From Juglans regia (taxonomy: Eukaryota > Streptophyta > Magnoliopsida > Fagales > Juglandaceae): DNA of 64,000 nucleotides. Position 1 is the first letter of the stretch, and the number at the start of each line of letters is the position of its first letter. The DNA lies in NCBI RefSeq assembly GCF_001411555.2, contig NC_049901.1, positions 43,020,302 to 43,084,301 of the forward strand, written 5' to 3'. Positions 34,201 to 45,200 of the stretch are shown here, in pieces. Under the pieces are notes generated by a model that searched no databases, had not been told where the DNA came from, and was given only the letters and a program-made list of their open reading frames with translations. The translations under genes were made by a program, and so were the position numbers.

Positions 34201-35535
34201 TCGCAGATGGAGATGGAAAAGCTGGAAAAGTATAGAGACCATTATGTACGAGACCACGAAGAAGAGGAGTCCCCATCCGTGAATCCTTCACAATGAAAAA
34301 AGAATAATGAAACTCAAAGAAAACACAGTTATCAAAACAGAATTTTCGGACAGAAATTAGATTTTTCGTTATGTTGGGAACATGAAGTAAACGTTTGAGA
34401 GTGAAAGAGTAAGAGGGAGAAGTGAGCTCGGAATCACCAAAGTTTGCAATTGGTAGTGCAGTGCCATTGCCTATACGAATCTGATATGTACCAGTGTAGG
34501 GATTGGGGTTAATGTTGAGGTGGGTGAGGTCAGAGGTAATATGGTTTGTGGCTGCCGTATCTGGGTACCAAGATTGGTCAGGAGTAGTTGTTGTAGTGGT
34601 GAAGTTTGCATTGAAAGCACAAGGTGGTTCACTTTGAACAGCATGATCAAACCTGTAATAGCATTTGATTGCAAAGTGACCAACCTTTCCACATACTTGA
34701 CATGTAGGTTTAGAATGGGGTAAGGAAGAGATCTGAGTGGAGGTATTGGGAACAAAAGAATTTGGTGAGTTCGGTCGCCCCCTGTCGCGGCCTCGATAAC
34801 TCTCGCGAGTATTAGGACGAGTGTTACCGCGGCCACGATTAGAGATAGTGAAGCTGGCAGATAAATCCGTGGTGGGAGGTAGGTGAGATGAGTGAGAGAG
34901 ACGACTCTCATGGGTAAGTAGTAAGTTATAGATTTCTTCAGGAGATAAGGGATCGACACGAGCAGTGACTGAGGTGACAAGGTCATCATAGTCACCGCTC
35001 AGTCCAGCGAGAAGATAGGAAATAAATTCTGGTGAAGAGAGTGGGGTTCCGGAGGCACCCATGGTATTGGAAAGGTGCTTGACCTTCCAAAATAGTCAGA
35101 TACAAATGAAGTGCCTTTGTGGATTGTAGCAAGCTGGTATCTAAGTTGGATGATCCGGGCATGAGATTGAGAGGTAAAAAGCTTATCAATGGCTGCCTAG
35201 ACCTCCCTAGCCGTGGATTTACCAACGACTTGAGCAATCAGATTATCTGATAGAGAAGAAATAAGAGCGTTGAGGATGATTTGGTCGGTTTGAGACGAAG
35301 TAATGTAATCTGGGTTTGGCGTGGTTTGATCTTGTAAAAAACGAGAGGGTGGGGGATTTAACCCATCAACAAAATGAAACAATCGTTGGCCTCTCAGATA
35401 TGGAACCATCTAAGCTTGCCAGAGAAGGAAGTTATCGTTGGTAAGCTTAACAGAGACGAGATGATTGAGATGGGATAAAAGAGGAGAATAGGGAGGGGGA
35501 GGAGTTGGAATAATAGAAAGGGAGTCGTCGGCCAT
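31289..35535 (-). pseudogene. Copia gag-pol, broken by stops and shifts
   Basis: From right to left: gag from MADDSLS (35535) with a stop near 35408 and a later shift; CCHC knuckle CQVCGKVGHFAIKC near 34700; protease-like WYPDTAATNHIT near 34560; GAG-pre-integrase and zinc-binding part (HSQLGHLSLRLVHRV) near 34160; integrase core (DVWGPVPVPSREGYRYY, FLDDFTRFTWWF) near 33900, then a stop near 33809; RT from [13 protein letters not shown] (32655), a stop at about 32445, then [10 protein letters not shown] and YVDD at about 32247; RNase H with SDADWAGC and [10 protein letters not shown]. Several separate lesions mean no full product. No envelope-like gene. Confidence 0.9.
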
Positions 35536-35569
35536 GGAAGACGTTTGTCTATGGATGGCTCTAATACCA

Positions 35570-35905
35570 TGTAAATCAAACACTCTCTGATAATATTCCT
35601 CTTCATTCATACGTTCTGAACAGTGTACAAGGCTCTATTTATAGACTAGTATTGCCGACATTTGTTCAGGCAAAATGACAAACAATTTATGTGCAAAGCT
35701 TTCGAGCCAGCTTGTCTAGGGACCGTTACAACAAAAAGGTCCTTTGTACAAAACAGAGTAACCAATAAAATATTTACAACAATAACCAGCTGAGAATATT
35801 TACAACAAATGGTTTCTAGAAGTTTCTTCTTGCTTGAATGATTTGGACTCCACATGTGCTGCAGTGTTGGAGATGGAAATAGAGCTGGAAGCTAAATCAC
35901 TAACA
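35570..35905 (-). repeat. Copia 5' LTR
   Basis: It starts TG and ends CA, is 336 bases long and is followed on the minus strand directly by the tRNA primer site at about 35557-35569. Confidence 0.93.
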
Positions 35906-35910
35906 CATGA

Positions 35911-36519
35911 CCATCTTGGGCCAAAGCAAGGATTGAGATATTGGAGAAGGCCACGTGTACATGAAGATTACCAAGGTGTCCATTGAGCGCATCAGTACAT
36001 GCGTTATTATTTGCCATCGCCTAACCATACATAGCCTAGCTAGCCGCATGCAAGCTAATTAAGGTACTTCGGAGTATATATACCATGCATATAGCTTAAT
36101 TAGGCACTTAATTAATATAATTTTGAACTATTAATTTGTTGTTCAACTTGCTAACTGAGTTCTATTACAATAACTGCCAACCATTTAAATTTCATTGCAT
36201 TGAAGTTCTTCCTCAAGGATCAATCTAATCAGGCTCTAAATATAAATTAAATCAAATCCGATTCCTTCCATTGACTTGAGCACTTCTCTTGGAGAATTGG
36301 ACTAGCTAGGCATGTCATGAATATAAAGCCCAAACGGCGACCAAAGAGGTGTACTAAAGCCGATCGACGTTGGACAAGGCAATTTATAGCAAACAGGCTA
36401 GATAGGAGACGAGCGATGGCAATGAACTTTGCGCGCAAAATGGGTAAGTTAGAAGAGGAGGCCGGAGTGAACCACTCAAGACCCGAGAAAGATTTACAAG
36501 TAACAAATGCAAAAAGACA
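35911..36519. other. Intergenic
   Basis: Short overlapping frames on both strands (36247-36522 minus, 36317-36550 plus) resemble nothing I know. The plus frame is Arg/Lys-rich. Nothing is called. Confidence 0.35.
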
Positions 36520-36910
36520 CACTACAATAAATATGGTCTTTTTCTACTAATTTTTTTTCCAAGATATACTATGGTGGCAAATTATAATTAACTTATGACA
36601 CAAAAACTGTTCGTGGAAAAAAAACAAGTCTTTTACCCCGAGTTCAAGTCGGCAAGTAAAAGTTTGTGAGGAAAAATGTTTTTGAGGCAAATTAACTTAC
36701 CCAAATTTTTTTGTTTTTTTTTTTTTATTTTTATTTGTTTCGTGGATTATTAGTTTTGCAGCAAGGTTATTATCTTTTGCGGTGATAATAACCCGCTGCA
36801 AAAGCTAATTAAATTAAAACCCTAAGAAAATGCCTGCTTTTTCCTTTATTCATTTCTTCTCCTCGATACTCTCGTCTCTCTCTCGTCTCTCTCTCTCTCT
36901 CTCTCCCCCC
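36520..36910 (+). mobile_element. CACTA-like end with hairpin
   Basis: The block begins CACTACAATAAATATGG. A 50-base inverted repeat lies at 36754-36803 (TTTTGCAGCAAGGTTATTAT against its complement ending GCTGCAAAA). A CT microsatellite follows at about 36871-36905. GCTGCAA motifs are shared with the CACTA-like fragment at 13526. No transposase is seen. Confidence 0.45.
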
Positions 36911-37129
36911 CCCCTCCCCCGGGAGAACCTCACCTAGAGCCAATATGACAAGACCCCAACAAAAATCGCCCTAGGACAAGGTCCTAGGCATGCATGGATA
37001 GTCGAGATTGGGCCACTTTCAGGGTCAAGCCCAGCTTTGGAGGACTTTCCTAGGGGTCTAGTGTATGCCCTAGGAAGATTGCAAGAATGACATGGGTTAA
37101 TTAGAACGTGGCTCACGTTTTCCCTCTTG

Positions 37130-37690
37130 ATCGTGCCGTGGCTCAATCCTGACAGCCCCTTAACATTGTTGCTGACATGCCACGACAGCCCCACGACACT
37201 GCTGCTGGCATGCCATCATAGCCCCTTGACACTGCCGCTAACATGCCATGACAACCCTTTGACACTGTTGCTAACATGCTTTGACAGCCCAACAGCCCAT
37301 GTCTCGACGCTGTCGTTGGCATACCCTGACAGCCCAGGGACATACCTTGACAGCCCCACGGGCCATGCTAGGACACTGTCGAGGACTTACCCTGATAGCC
37401 CCACGGGCCATACCCTGACATTGTTGCTGACATGCCATGGCACACCCAACAGTAGCCCATCGCCCAACAGAGTGCCCAGCTGCAGCCCAGCGCCCCTCAA
37501 CCTGCCCAGCGCCCATCAACCTACCCAACAGCATCAGCACGCCCAAGTCAGTACCACAGACATGCCGCAGGCATGCCATGGCCCCTGCCATGACATGTCC
37601 AGGACAGCCCCACTGACATGTCATGACCCCTACCATGACATGCCCTTGACAGCCCCGCAGGCATGCCATGGCCCCTGCAAAATATTGTTG
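37130..37690. repeat. GC-rich minisatellite, 33-bp and longer units
   Basis: From about 37145 the unit CATGCCACGACAGCCCCACG followed by ACACTGCTGCTGG repeats with changes at 33-base steps. After about 37560 a related higher-order unit of about 50-60 bases (GGCATGCCATGGCCCCTGCC motifs) takes over. Because 33 is a multiple of three, long frames stay open on both strands (37127-37693 plus, 37271-37669 minus). I regard them as by-products, not genes. Confidence 0.8.
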
Positions 37691-37693
37691 TAG

Positions 37694-39005
37694 GATTTGA
37701 GATGTGGGAAGAAAATTTAATTTTGGAGTATTAGATGCTCAATATTTCTTTATTTCGAGCCAGTCAAAATAATTTTAGTTTTTTCATGATCATTGAGATA
37801 ATACTACAAAATAAAAGAAAGATTGGTTTAATTAGAAATCCAAGAAATTGAAATAAGAAATTTAGAATTCGAGAACAATTCTCTCCAATTTGGTGAGAAT
37901 TATGCAAATCTAAATTGATATGGGGCGTCCGGTCCAAATTCTATGTTGATTGTGTTGAACTACCTTAAAAGGGTAAATTTGGGCAAATATGGCAAAAAAG
38001 CTTAATATTCTATTATTCATTGAATTGGAAACTATCAGTTGCCCCCCCCCCCCTCCCAAAAAAAAAATCATCTAGTTATGTTCATTTTTTCCTTGTTAGA
38101 AAATATTTAGTTTCAAGTTTTAGATTTGATAGTATTTTTTTAGGATTTACGTATTTCATTTTTATGCAATAATTTAGATTTTTCTTTTTTGGAAAAATCC
38201 TTATAATTTCGAATTTTGAAACTATTTAAGCCTAGTTTGTGGGCTTCATAAAATAATTTTTGAATTTTATCATATTTTTCAAAGTTTTCTCTCTGTGTTG
38301 TAAATTTTCTCAATCTAATTAATCTCTAATTTTTATTGATTAACTAGCCGTCAGAACAATTTTTATCCTATCCAACATCTCCCCCCTCACAACATTCATG
38401 ACTCTAATATAAATACCACTAAACAAGGTAGAAAGATCTCTCTCAATACACATATATAAACAAAAATAATTTGTACAATCTCTAAATAGACAGGCCTCGC
38501 GGACTTTGTAAGAAAGTAGATATCACCTTAAAAAAAAAAAAAAACTGTTCTTTTTTAGTAGAACCCATTTTTTTACAAAAGTCATGCATGGTATTTGTCT
38601 ATTTAGAACTTGTGCCTAGCATTACTCATATATAAAACATGATCTTGACTTAATCATCAATAGAGGTATTTCTTGCTTGTCACTTTTGGCAAAGGTCTCA
38701 CTCTGTTTTCTTTGGCAGTAGGAAACCATACCAACGTACAACTTCGTTTTCATTTCAAATCGGCCTAGATCACTACAAGACTGGGATTTACAATCAATTA
38801 AGCTTAACATGAGTACGTAGTATGACAATAAAATATAGGAAGAACATGATATATATATATATATATAGATATAGATATATAGATATGAGATAAACCCAAG
38901 ATCGAGTAACATTTTTAATTCCTCTATTAATTTACATTAACCCACTTCGCAGAAAGAACATATAATGTCGACATGTATAATAGATGCATGGAAGCTAGCT
39001 AGATC
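37694..39005. other. AT-rich intergenic, 3' side of patellin gene
   Basis: A poly-C run lies at about 38042-38053 and TA/GATA microsatellites at about 38850-38885. I see no gene. Confidence 0.4.
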
Positions 39006-40866
39006 CTACTCGAGAAGTCGTACATAGCTAGGGATATTCGTGGGTTTGGTTTTAGATCTGTAGAAGACTCTCTTCTTCTTGAAGGTGTCATTGTCAATGG
39101 TTATCACTATTCTGCCAGGTTCACTGATGTAGAAGGAGTTTCTAACAGTCTCTCCCATTTTCTTTCGATTTTGGACCAAGATATTGTACGAGCCTTCATC
39201 GTTTGGAATGAATTCCTCCTTGTAGGACACATCCCCTCTGACTACAGTCACATCCCACACCATTGTCACCCCGGCCTAAAACACAACACAACCCAAAGCC
39301 AACCAAAAAGTAACGATCGATCATCAATTTTACAAAGAAAAATAACAAAGTAGTCATCGATCGGAATCTTCAAAGATTTCTTGTTTTAAGTAGTTTATGT
39401 ACCTCAGTGACTGGTAACTCGATATGCGTAATTGAAGTTCCTCTAATTATAAGCTCTGAAGCCTTCTCTGCAGGAGTGAAGTCCTCATCGTTCTCTCTCT
39501 TGAGGCCACCATATTCGACTGGAAGATTTTCTGGGGCTATAAACCTGATCATGATCATATATATGGTTTAATTTTAGGCAAACTTGGATACGATTATTTG
39601 TTTTCGTAATGAAATAATCTGAGGTTTTATTCAGAAAAAAAAAAAAAAAAATCTATTATGGAAAAGTGTACGTATATAGTTAGTATGCTCACTTGAGAAG
39701 GGTCTTTGGAACTCTTGCTGTACTTGCAAAGATGAAATTTTTCTTGTCTCTCCGACCCATGGACCGTAAAAGCAGCAAATGGGATGCATAGTACCAAAAT
39801 GGTACGTTTATAACAATCTGCACACAGCATAATTAATTAATTAATTAATCAATGACTCGACATTAATATATATTAGGCAATATTAATTAATAATCCTCGA
39901 TCGGAATAAATTACTATATATATAGTCACTTACAAATTTGTGAATGATCTCAGGATAATAGTCTGCAATCAGCATCATGAATTTCTTGTTAACAGAACGA
40001 ACCTCTTCCATTCCTGGTCCTTGAAAATTCTTTAAATCTACGATATACAAAATGGAGTCCGCACGGCCTCCATCGCTGAAGGACAGCTTCTTGATTCCCT
40101 TCTCCACGTTTTTCATGTTCCACCTCAGAAACTTCCTGCACTTCTCTTCCGTCCCAAACGCTTTCTTGCACAATTCCTTGTCCTGGAGAGCTCCATACAT
40201 AACGTAACACAAAGGGTGGCCCTCCCTGTCTCTACTTTTGAAGTAAGTAATATTTTCGAGGTCAGAACCCAACTTCTCTTCAAGTATTCCATCAATCTTG
40301 AATTCCTTCCGCCATCGAAGCGTCTTACGGAGCATCTCAAAAGCGTCCTGAACCTTGAAATCTCTGGCTCTCAAGAATTTCAAGAGCACAACATCGGTCC
40401 CTGCATGACCTTTACTTGGCAATAAAGGCACACCCCAAATGGTAATATCTCTTGGCTGTTCTTTTGTCTTCGAGTTTGCTTGCGTAGCTGAAGGATTCCT
40501 GACCGGTTTGCCAAGAAGATAATTCCCAATAATCGCGTCCTCGACCTTGAGACGGAACTGCAGTAACTCATTCTTCTTCTTGCTCTTCATTTCAGCAGCA
40601 TAAGCGCTTTCATCTTCTTGATCAGTTTCTTGGCGTATGTGGGTGTTCAAATTTTTGGTCTGATCATCATGATCATTATTCCCACTTCCATTTTCTTCAG
40701 CATGATCATTTCCATTTTGGGCTTTCTCATGCTCATTCTCATTGTGCCTTGTCTCTTTCTTCTCCGCCATTGTTGGTTGATGTGGAGCTCCTCCTTGTGC
40801 AGAATTCCGGGTACCTGAGAATAGGTGACTCGCCGGAAACTGGAGCTCAGAGGTGCTCACATCCAA
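39006..40866 (-). CDS. Patellin-type Sec14 protein (CRAL-TRIO + GOLD)
   Basis: Patellins bind phosphoinositides and act in membrane trafficking and at the cell plate. Exons on the minus strand are 40866-39934, 39817-39693, 39544-39403 and 39275-39006, all with GT-AG borders and phases that fit. The product is 489 residues from the Met at 40866, or 457 from the second Met at 40770 (MAEKKETRHNE), which I find the more family-like start. An acidic Asn/Asp/Glu-rich N-terminus is followed by a CRAL-TRIO N part (LLKFLRARDFKVQDAFEMLR), the Sec14 lipid pocket (REGHPLCYVMYG, SILYIVDLKNFQGPG, ADYYPEIIHKF, INVPFWYYASH, PENLPVEYGGL) and a C-terminal GOLD domain (WDVTVVRGDVSYKEEFIPND to VYRSKTK-like end). 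The frame is intact. It lies downstream of SMC1 in the same direction, probably as an independent gene. Confidence 0.93.
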
Positions 40867-42280
40867 TATTGGAGAGAAAGAGATACAGGGGAGAGAGTTT
40901 TTGCATGAGATTATCCTTTGCTATTTCAAGAAAAACCAGTTTTGACTCATCTGGGATGGGTTTTTCAAACGCCAATCGTTGGTTGTCAGGTGCCAAATTT
41001 AGGGTATGGAGTTTGAAGGCAGTAACTGACGGTTAGTTTTGCACGGAATTGTTCGACTCTCCTTTGAAAAAGTATGTGTGTTCACTGTTTACAGATATGA
41101 TTTCAGTGGCTGCAATAAATGGGAAAATCAGAAAGAGTGAACTTTACAGATACTCTTTCTTTAATGAACGATGTTTCCTCTTAACTTTTTGCATCTTTTT
41201 TTTTTTTTTTTCTAGATTTATTTCCCTAAAAATTAGATTCCTATATACCGATCATTTCATACATCATTATGCATCAATCATTTACTACTGCATTATGCAC
41301 TAAGATCCATTAGCATAAGTATCATAATGAAAATCCAAAAAACTTGTGGTGTTGGTTCTTCAAGTCTCTTAACGATGATATTGCAAATTCCATTTTCTAT
41401 ACTTAGGCAGCAATGAAAATAATCCTTTTTCACGATTTTTTCTGCAAGATTGTGGCGAAATTATAAAAGGTGTTGCTACAAACCACTGAAATGATAAGGG
41501 AGATAACAAAAGAATCCTACAACAACGAGCTGAAGACTACCAAGTGTGTTATGAACACTGTACTGAGCTTAAACTTGAATCTTTAAGGCATGAAAAAAAC
41601 TATTTTCGTCACCCCGTTTTTTTTTTTAATCTGAAATATCAACGCTGAATTACGGTTAAGTGAGAAAAAAAGAATAAAGATCAGATTTTGCTGGAGTTTT
41701 GTTAATAGAAAGAAAATCTATGATTCACACAACACGGCTCAGACAAATACTAGAGTCGTAAAAGAGCCCAAGGATATGCCAAGAAGAAGCAAACCTTTTC
41801 TTCTTTGAGCTTGAAACTTGCATGCTGCTGGAGCTTTCGCAGAACTTACATACTGTATACTTGAACCAGCTCTGGAGGAAGCAAGAACCAACCAAAGAAC
41901 ATGCCAACAAGTGAAATTTCAAAAACAATTGTTTTTTGGTTCCTCTTCCTATTCATTTGTGGGGCGCATAGGCCTTTTCTTCCCCTGTCAAGTGCGTTCG
42001 AGAATCTCCAAATCAAGATACAATAAGTCAAAAGCCATGAACGAGGTCCAGAAAACATGGGAGGTGGCTCGAGATTATCCTACATATTTTTCAGATTGCC
42101 TTAGCATGAGTAACATTTTAAAGCAGATTTACAGACAGAATACATCCAGCATCAGTGAATCTTAAAATGCCTAGTAAGATTACAACTACGAAATTAGTCA
42201 TACAGTAATTTTAGGAATAAGGTGTGACTAAATTATTTACATAAGAAGCAATTGATCATCCCGAGCAGTTAGTTGCACCT
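40867..42280. other. Patellin 5' flank and SMC1 3' flank
   Basis: This holds the patellin promoter/leader (right of 40866) and the SMC1 3' UTR (left of 42281). Plus-strand frames at 41049-41303 and 41818-42165 look random. No clear TATA box was identified. Confidence 0.4.
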
Positions 42281-45200
42281 CTATGACTCCCGGTATTTGG
42301 TCAGGTCAAATGTCAAAGTTCTCGAGCAGCTGCAAAAAGCATAATCGCCATGTCACAAGTTAATTTGCTTGAAGTGATTGGGGAAAAAATGCATCCCACA
42401 CGTAATTATTCATTTCAATATTAAAATGCAATGAAGTTCACCTCCTCTCAGAGTCCCTGTAAACGCCAACCAAAGCTTCAGCCTTATCATAAAAGCTGTC
42501 TTTCAGTGATATCACAATGCTTTGAAATCCATTGCCTCCCTCGGCGTCCTGATTACCTCTCGCTCCTTCACATGATTTTGATCGAATGAATCCAGCAACC
42601 TTGGCCACATTCAAGTTATCCAGTGCAGCATCAACTTCATCCAGTATGAAAAATGGTGAAGGCCTATAACTGAAACAATCCGGAGGAAAGAGAAATCCCA
42701 TTAATCAATGTAGGTTATTAAATTTTTTTCATAACAAGACTGCTTTCTGTCAGCCGTCAGGACTGTATTTTTGCAACAGAACATAGCAAAGAGCAGCACA
42801 GCAAGTAACAGCCATAAGAAGAAACACGCAAAGTGGAAAACAAGTCAAAACGCCCATAAAAAAAGAATATAAAAAATTAGATTTAAGGGTGATGCCATAC
42901 CCTCAACCATAATTCCATGTATTTAGATCCTAATCCAAAGGCAATTATGGATTGAAGTCAATTGCAAATTAGCTAAGAAATTCCGAACTCCATGTTAACG
43001 TATACCATTTAGGAATAAATATACAATTTAGGAATGTTGACTATTACATGTATATTTATCTTTGTGTTAATATTAGCTGTACAGAATATATTTACCATGT
43101 ATAGATGCCAAATATTAGGAATACGTGAGACTTGTCTGTGTATAGCATAATATCTACTTTCCTTGTAAAGATTGGTGATTACGTTGATAATGAGAAGTGG
43201 CTGAACCGTGATGGTCAGTTTGAGTATTTTGACACTCCACAACCCAAGCGGATATAGAAAATTATAAAGTAGGCCATCTACACATCTTGGAAAGTTCCAT
43301 GGGAAATATTTTGTAACACACATGCCTGCACATATGCTTATATTGTGAATACCTGTGTGACAAAAATAAAAATAATTAAGTACATCGAAGGCATACCTGT
43401 GGATGGAAAAAAGTAATGCAAGTGCTGCAACAGTCTTCTCCCCGCCAGATAGCTGTTCCATATCACGAAAACGCTTTGTTGGGGGCATAGCAGTGTACTT
43501 GATGCCATGTAAAAATGGATCATCTTCGTTTTCTAAGTTTAAATACGCTGTCCCACCCAATGGGTGTGTGTTGCTCTTTGTCAATTGTTTGTAAATCTTA
43601 TCAATGTTGTTGGAAATGTGATTGAAAGCATCCATAAACAACTTGTACCTGTACAATGGAAAAAAAAAATCAGCTCCATTCCTTTGATGGGAAAATGCAA
43701 ATCATGCACCCATATCTGTTTTAATTCTACATAAAGTGACAAATGTTACACATAGAGAGAGGGGCTGTATTTGTTTAGATAGGACAGCCCCCTACACAAT
43801 CCAAATTCCTTCTTCAGCTTAGGAAAAGTTTAACGTCTAACATTCCAACTTTCAATCTTAGAGTTGGCAAGTCTTGCCAAAACTGTAGGGTATTAATTTT
43901 CGATATATAATAACATATCATAACTAGTACCTCTCCTCCTTAACTGAGTTGAACTTATCAGCTTTATCCTTCTCTTCTTTTCTGGCTGCTTCAAACTCTT
44001 CAGTTACAGCTCTTTCCTTTTCTTGCAGAGCCTCATATTGGTCTAGAGCCTTCAGATTTGGAGCTGTTCTTTCAATTTCTGATATTAGGGCATCCATTTT
44101 TTGCTTAAATTCAACCTCAAGCTTCTCTCTATCAGCAGGTCTCCTATCCTGCAGAAGCGATCTATTTAGCTGACTAAAATCAAAGATGGGGCCTTCTGCT
44201 GAGGATCCTGTCTCCATTGGAAGGCTTATTTGTTCTAATTCACACTTATCTACTATTTCCTGCCTCCGTGACTTCAGCTGCTCAATCTGTGTCTCCTGTA
44301 AAGTCAATAAAATGTGAGTTGGCTTCTGAATTCATTAACACGAGCAAAGGAAAAAAAAAAGACCATCAGAAACTTACTTTAGAAGATATCTGGCGGTTAA
44401 TTTTCGATATGCTCGTTGTAGCTTTGGAGGTCTTATTCTTCCATTCCTGCATCTCCTTCTCACACTCTTCCAACTTAGTTTTCCACTCTGAAAAGTGTAG
44501 GAAGAGAAGAAAATATCACATAACCTGTTAACAAATTATTGACAGCAACGGCAAAAAGTAATATTAAGGAATTAGAAGCAGATCCACACCAAAATTTGGA
44601 ACTTATTTATGTCCAAATATTTTAGTCTAAAAAGCAACAGTGGCTACCAGCTACTGTTATCATACCCATGACTTTATTAAGGAAACATTTAGGAAATTTG
44701 TTAATTTTTGTATCTTTTTATTTTTAATTTCTAGGTCCTATTTTATGGGAGCTTCAAAGAAGTGTTAGAAAATTTGTTTATTTTTAACGATAATATACCA
44801 AATTTCTTTCAAAAAGAAAAAAACGATGATATACCAAGGACTAAACCTAGTTCTATTAGGATTATCCAAAAAGGGGTGCAAGAAAAATTAGAAATCTTGG
44901 TTGAACAAAGGCTTTCTTATTTAATAAAATCTGTCACCCTATTTGATAACTAGAAAACGCTAAAACTTTGGATATTTTTTATTAGATATATTGTTAATGA
45001 TTAAAAAAAACCACTATCCAGTAAGCGCAGACTTACATAAGATAACCTAATTTGAAGAAGTACAAAAAGTAAAGAAAATCTGGAAGCTAGGTGAACATGA
45101 AAGGGCAGCCATCCATTAATGGGGTATATTAGAAAAGAAAGCTTTGAGTTTCTCTGTTGTGGCCATCAGCTGTCTTCAAAGCTACAACCACTTTCTCTCT

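Larger units (their letters stand above)
30968..35905 (-). mobile_element. Ty1/Copia LTR retrotransposon, full length, decayed
   Basis: Two LTRs (30968-31288 and 35570-35905) enclose a minus-strand internal region. The 5-bp target duplication CATGA is perfect at 30963-30967 and 35906-35910. The primer site right after the 5' LTR reads TGGTATTAGAGCC on the minus strand, complementary to the initiator Met tRNA. A purine tract (CGCGGGAGGG on the minus strand) precedes the 3' LTR. The order is gag, protease, integrase, RT, RNase H, as in Copia. By eye the LTRs differ at about 20 sites plus a 15-base indel over about 320 bases, so insertion is not recent. Stops and shifts make it non-autonomous. 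Confidence 0.95.

Noticed and set aside
37127..37693. 188-codon plus-strand frame
   Set aside because: It is a by-product of a 33-base minisatellite; the minus strand is open too and no family resemblance is seen.
43009..43400. Extension of the SMC1 exon past 43397
   Set aside because: The frame continues by chance into the intron; a GT donor at 43396 and the next exon restore the conserved ATPase sequence.
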